This document shows, one piece after another, positions 61,661 to 64,000 of a stretch of 64,000 bases of DNA (position 1 is its first letter; each line of letters opens with the position of its first letter). The stretch is from contig OZ345355.1 in NCBI GenBank assembly GCA_977006965.1, positions 3,038,001 to 3,102,000 on the forward strand, read 5' to 3'. The notes under the pieces were generated by a model. That model searched no databases. It was not told the origin of the DNA and saw nothing but the letters and a program-made list of their open reading frames with translations. This DNA comes from Phymatolithon calcareum. Its lineage: Eukaryota; Rhodophyta; Florideophyceae; Hapalidiales. The translations under genes and the position numbers were made by a program.

Positions 61661-64000
61661 TATGGCTGCGCAATGTCCAAAGAAATTGCATTCTGCGCGC
61701 TATCATACGATTATTGCGCCTACGGAAGCGTGGAGTGGAGAAAATTTCCACTCGGTCGGCTATGTCGCAACTCACTCATCTTTCCGAGTTGCAACATCCT
61801 TTTCGACAGACAGCGAGTTGCTTTCATCAGGGAGAACTTCGTCTTTTTACGCGTAGTGCAATAAACCACATTGCGCGCATTTACCATCGCCTCACGAAAC
61901 CGTCTGTAGCTTCCTTTAGCATCCTCCACCGTTCAATCATGTGCATGTGGATAGCACTGTGGAGTATTCGCACCTTTGCTTGCTACGCGTTCAGGCCGTT
62001 TCTGTAGCACCACTGCGCGCTGCAGAAACGGGGCACGTGTCTCACATCCGGGCGCACCATACGGCTTCAGCGCACAAGTGTGCAGAGTATGCAGAGTAGT
62101 TGTCCAAATGCAAATGCGATGCGGAAGAAAGGGTCGCCAATGGATGAGATTTGAAAACACAAAAGCCAGTGGGAATGAGAGTACAGTAAGCGAGTCGATC
62201 TTTAACAATACCACGACTCCCATCGTGGGAGGGTGTTATACAATGCCGTCTTGTTCAACACCATACTCACACTGTCGGCAAATTTATTTGCTCTCTGTAC
62301 ATCTTCTTCTCTGAATATTTCAACAAACATTCTTGATTGCACTTGCCCCAACAGTCAACCACGACTTCGCGAGGAAAAGCTTTAACACATCGAATGTCGC
62401 CCTGTCTTGCCCGAAATTCACCGGCAAATGCAAATCATGAGAGGCGAGATGGACATCAGGGGAAATGACATTGCAGCCGTTTGCGCGAAAATCCTACCTC
62501 ATGCATGCCACAATCGCCAGGTCATCGCATACAACTATATTCCCAATTCGCACCGCCTCGACTCCAGCTCCAAATCCGCCACCACAACTCTGTCCCAATT
62601 CTCCCCCAACCTTTGCCACTACACTTGGTCTGCGTCCGGTACTGTACTTGTCCACAAATTCACGGACGAAACTCGTTCGTCATAGTGCTATATTCCTTGA
62701 AACGTATGGACTGATGGAAATGAGAAGTGCACACGCGAAACAAGCCACAAACAAACATCGCTGCATGACAACGTCACAAATCGCAAACGCATTGGAGCAG
62801 CATAAATCAGAAGATAGTAAAACTCAGCTCCCAACAAAGGAGATCGAACGTGATCGAGTAGAAGCTCAGAGACCGCTGTATACTGCCGCCAGATGACACT
62901 CCTATAAGTGGGCTGTGAGAAAGGTCAGTGTAGATCGTAGAAGCGACTGCAATTCCGACGTCGAATGATCCGTGAAACAGAAACATCATTCCTTCACGGA
63001 CATGCTGCACGGTATCAGCAGTGGACCCCGAGCTTTTCCCTCCACCCGGGGGAGGGGTTTTGCAGCCAGGGCCACGGCTTTAACCCGGGTTACACAGATT
63101 TGGTAGATTACCTACGCTACAATGAGCGTAGCGACTGAAACGAAAGTCTCCTCGTCTACTGTAGCCGTAAGGATGCAGAGTTGTTAGAGGACAACTCCGA
63201 AACCTGCAATAAAAAAAAGAAAGTCTCCTCGAAGTTTCTGGGGGCGTTTAATAAAATTCCAAATTCAAAAAACATGCTGCGCGGATGTCAATTCATGCAT
63301 TAGAGCGCACAGCATCTCCGCGAAATGATCGCAATCGTTAGGAAATGATGGCCGGGAACGGCGCCGCCGATGCGCGCCCCCTTCACTCGCACCACCTCCC
63401 GTCTGCTGCGCTGGTAGAATTTTGTATTTTACCTATGGGAAAAACGGCTTCGACCGCAGCTCGCCACCACTTGCCCACCAGATCTCGCCTCTACAAGAGA
63501 CCAGTGTCGACTTTGATACTTTCTCGGTAAGCGTGCACCGCAATGATATTGCACATTGATATAGCTACTGGCGTACTCTGGCAAAGCTTAATTGCTTTCT
63601 CCTCGAGCGGCTTCAATGAAAATCGTATACATGCGTGCACTTATGGCACACGTGCTCGTTGCCAGGCACAGAATAAAATTCTAACCGCGCTGTGCACGCG
63701 TCAATATTGGGAATAAATAACAGTTTAGTGAAAGGTCGTTGACGAGGTCGGATAGGCTAAGGATCTCGTTGACGGTGGTTGCGAAAACGCCGCGTTCAAG
63801 ATCAAAATGCAGTGAGCAGTGAATGCTTCCTTCAATATTAATGTCAGAGGAGCTGATGATCACCGTCCTGCAGATACTCATTTACCCACCAGTAGCCCGG
63901 ACTTGTGGGGAATGGACCGATGCAGAGCCGGAAGAGCTTGACAAAAACCGGTTGTCCTTACGGTTCAAGGCTTTGCATTGCTCGGCATTTTAATGAATGC
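61661..64000. other. No convincing gene
   Basis: Short frames in all phases. ATG 62465 opens 143 codons (MTLQPFARKSYLMHATIARS) without recognisable motif. At 63030-63095 CACCCGGGGGAGGGG and AACCCGGGTT give small palindromes. The right end of the window is reached without a recognisable gene. Confidence 0.3.

Noticed and set aside
63000-63130. CAGGGCC-type end and CCCGGG palindromes suggesting another transposon
   Set aside because: No matching inverted end or target duplication found within the window.
1-64000. CRISPR arrays, bacterial operons, rRNA genes
   Set aside because: No regularly spaced repeats, no clusters of co-directed overlapping genes apart from gag-pol, and no rRNA-like conserved blocks were seen.

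Overview
The window looks like a repeat-rich part of a eukaryotic nuclear genome. Genes are sparse, mostly single-exon and on both strands. There are no bacterial-type operons, and transposable elements are nested several layers deep. Intron-poor host genes beside Ty3/gypsy, Ty1/copia and hAT elements would suit a florideophyte red alga such as Chondrus. That is an inference from style only and was not tested by a search.

Left part, 1-2.8 kb. This holds the 3' part of a multi-pass membrane protein gene (copy A), then a 1.3 kb GC-rich insertion with a degenerate ~80 bp satellite, then the ruined start of an F-box gene.

2.8-23.1 kb is a transposon nest. Decayed Ty1/copia sequences on the minus strand (RNase H at 6.2-6.5 kb; RT, integrase, protease and gag-like pieces at 18.1-22.4 kb) lie between two direct repeats (about 3.58-5.21 kb and 22.70-23.15 kb) that I read as its old LTRs. 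The left repeat holds a 766 bp hAT element and a ~1.2 kb insertion. A complete Ty3 chromovirus, 7803-18142, sits inside the copia pol region. It has 497 bp LTRs with about 4 mismatches, a CCGAT target duplication, intact gag and pol with a C-terminal chromodomain, a 521-codon antisense ORF, and a second exact copy of its polypurine tract.

23-41 kb holds repeats and three more copies of the membrane protein gene: D truncated, B intact at 33.2-34.8 kb, C ruined. Copies A, B and C are each followed by the same F-box gene or its remains, so this is a duplicated two-gene cassette. The intact F-box/LRR gene (39.6-41.2 kb) follows the ruined membrane gene, and the intact membrane gene is followed by a ruined F-box gene.

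29.6-48.9 kb also carries five small Ala/Lys/Glu-rich helical protein genes, forming two paralogous pairs plus one single. A 5'-truncated retrocopy with an AATAAA signal and a 13 bp target duplication interrupts membrane gene C.

51.4-52.3 kb has two adjacent non-autonomous DNA transposons, one hAT-like and one pogo/Tc1-like. The second contains a perfect 30 bp palindrome centred on TAATATTAC.

53-58 kb looks like ordinary host sequence: a 640-residue LRR protein gene and a convergent WD40 gene. From 58 to 64 kb there is low-complexity intergenic DNA with microsatellites and at most one weak small ORF.

Eukaryotic starts were set at ATG codons, so several genes are shorter than their full open frames.
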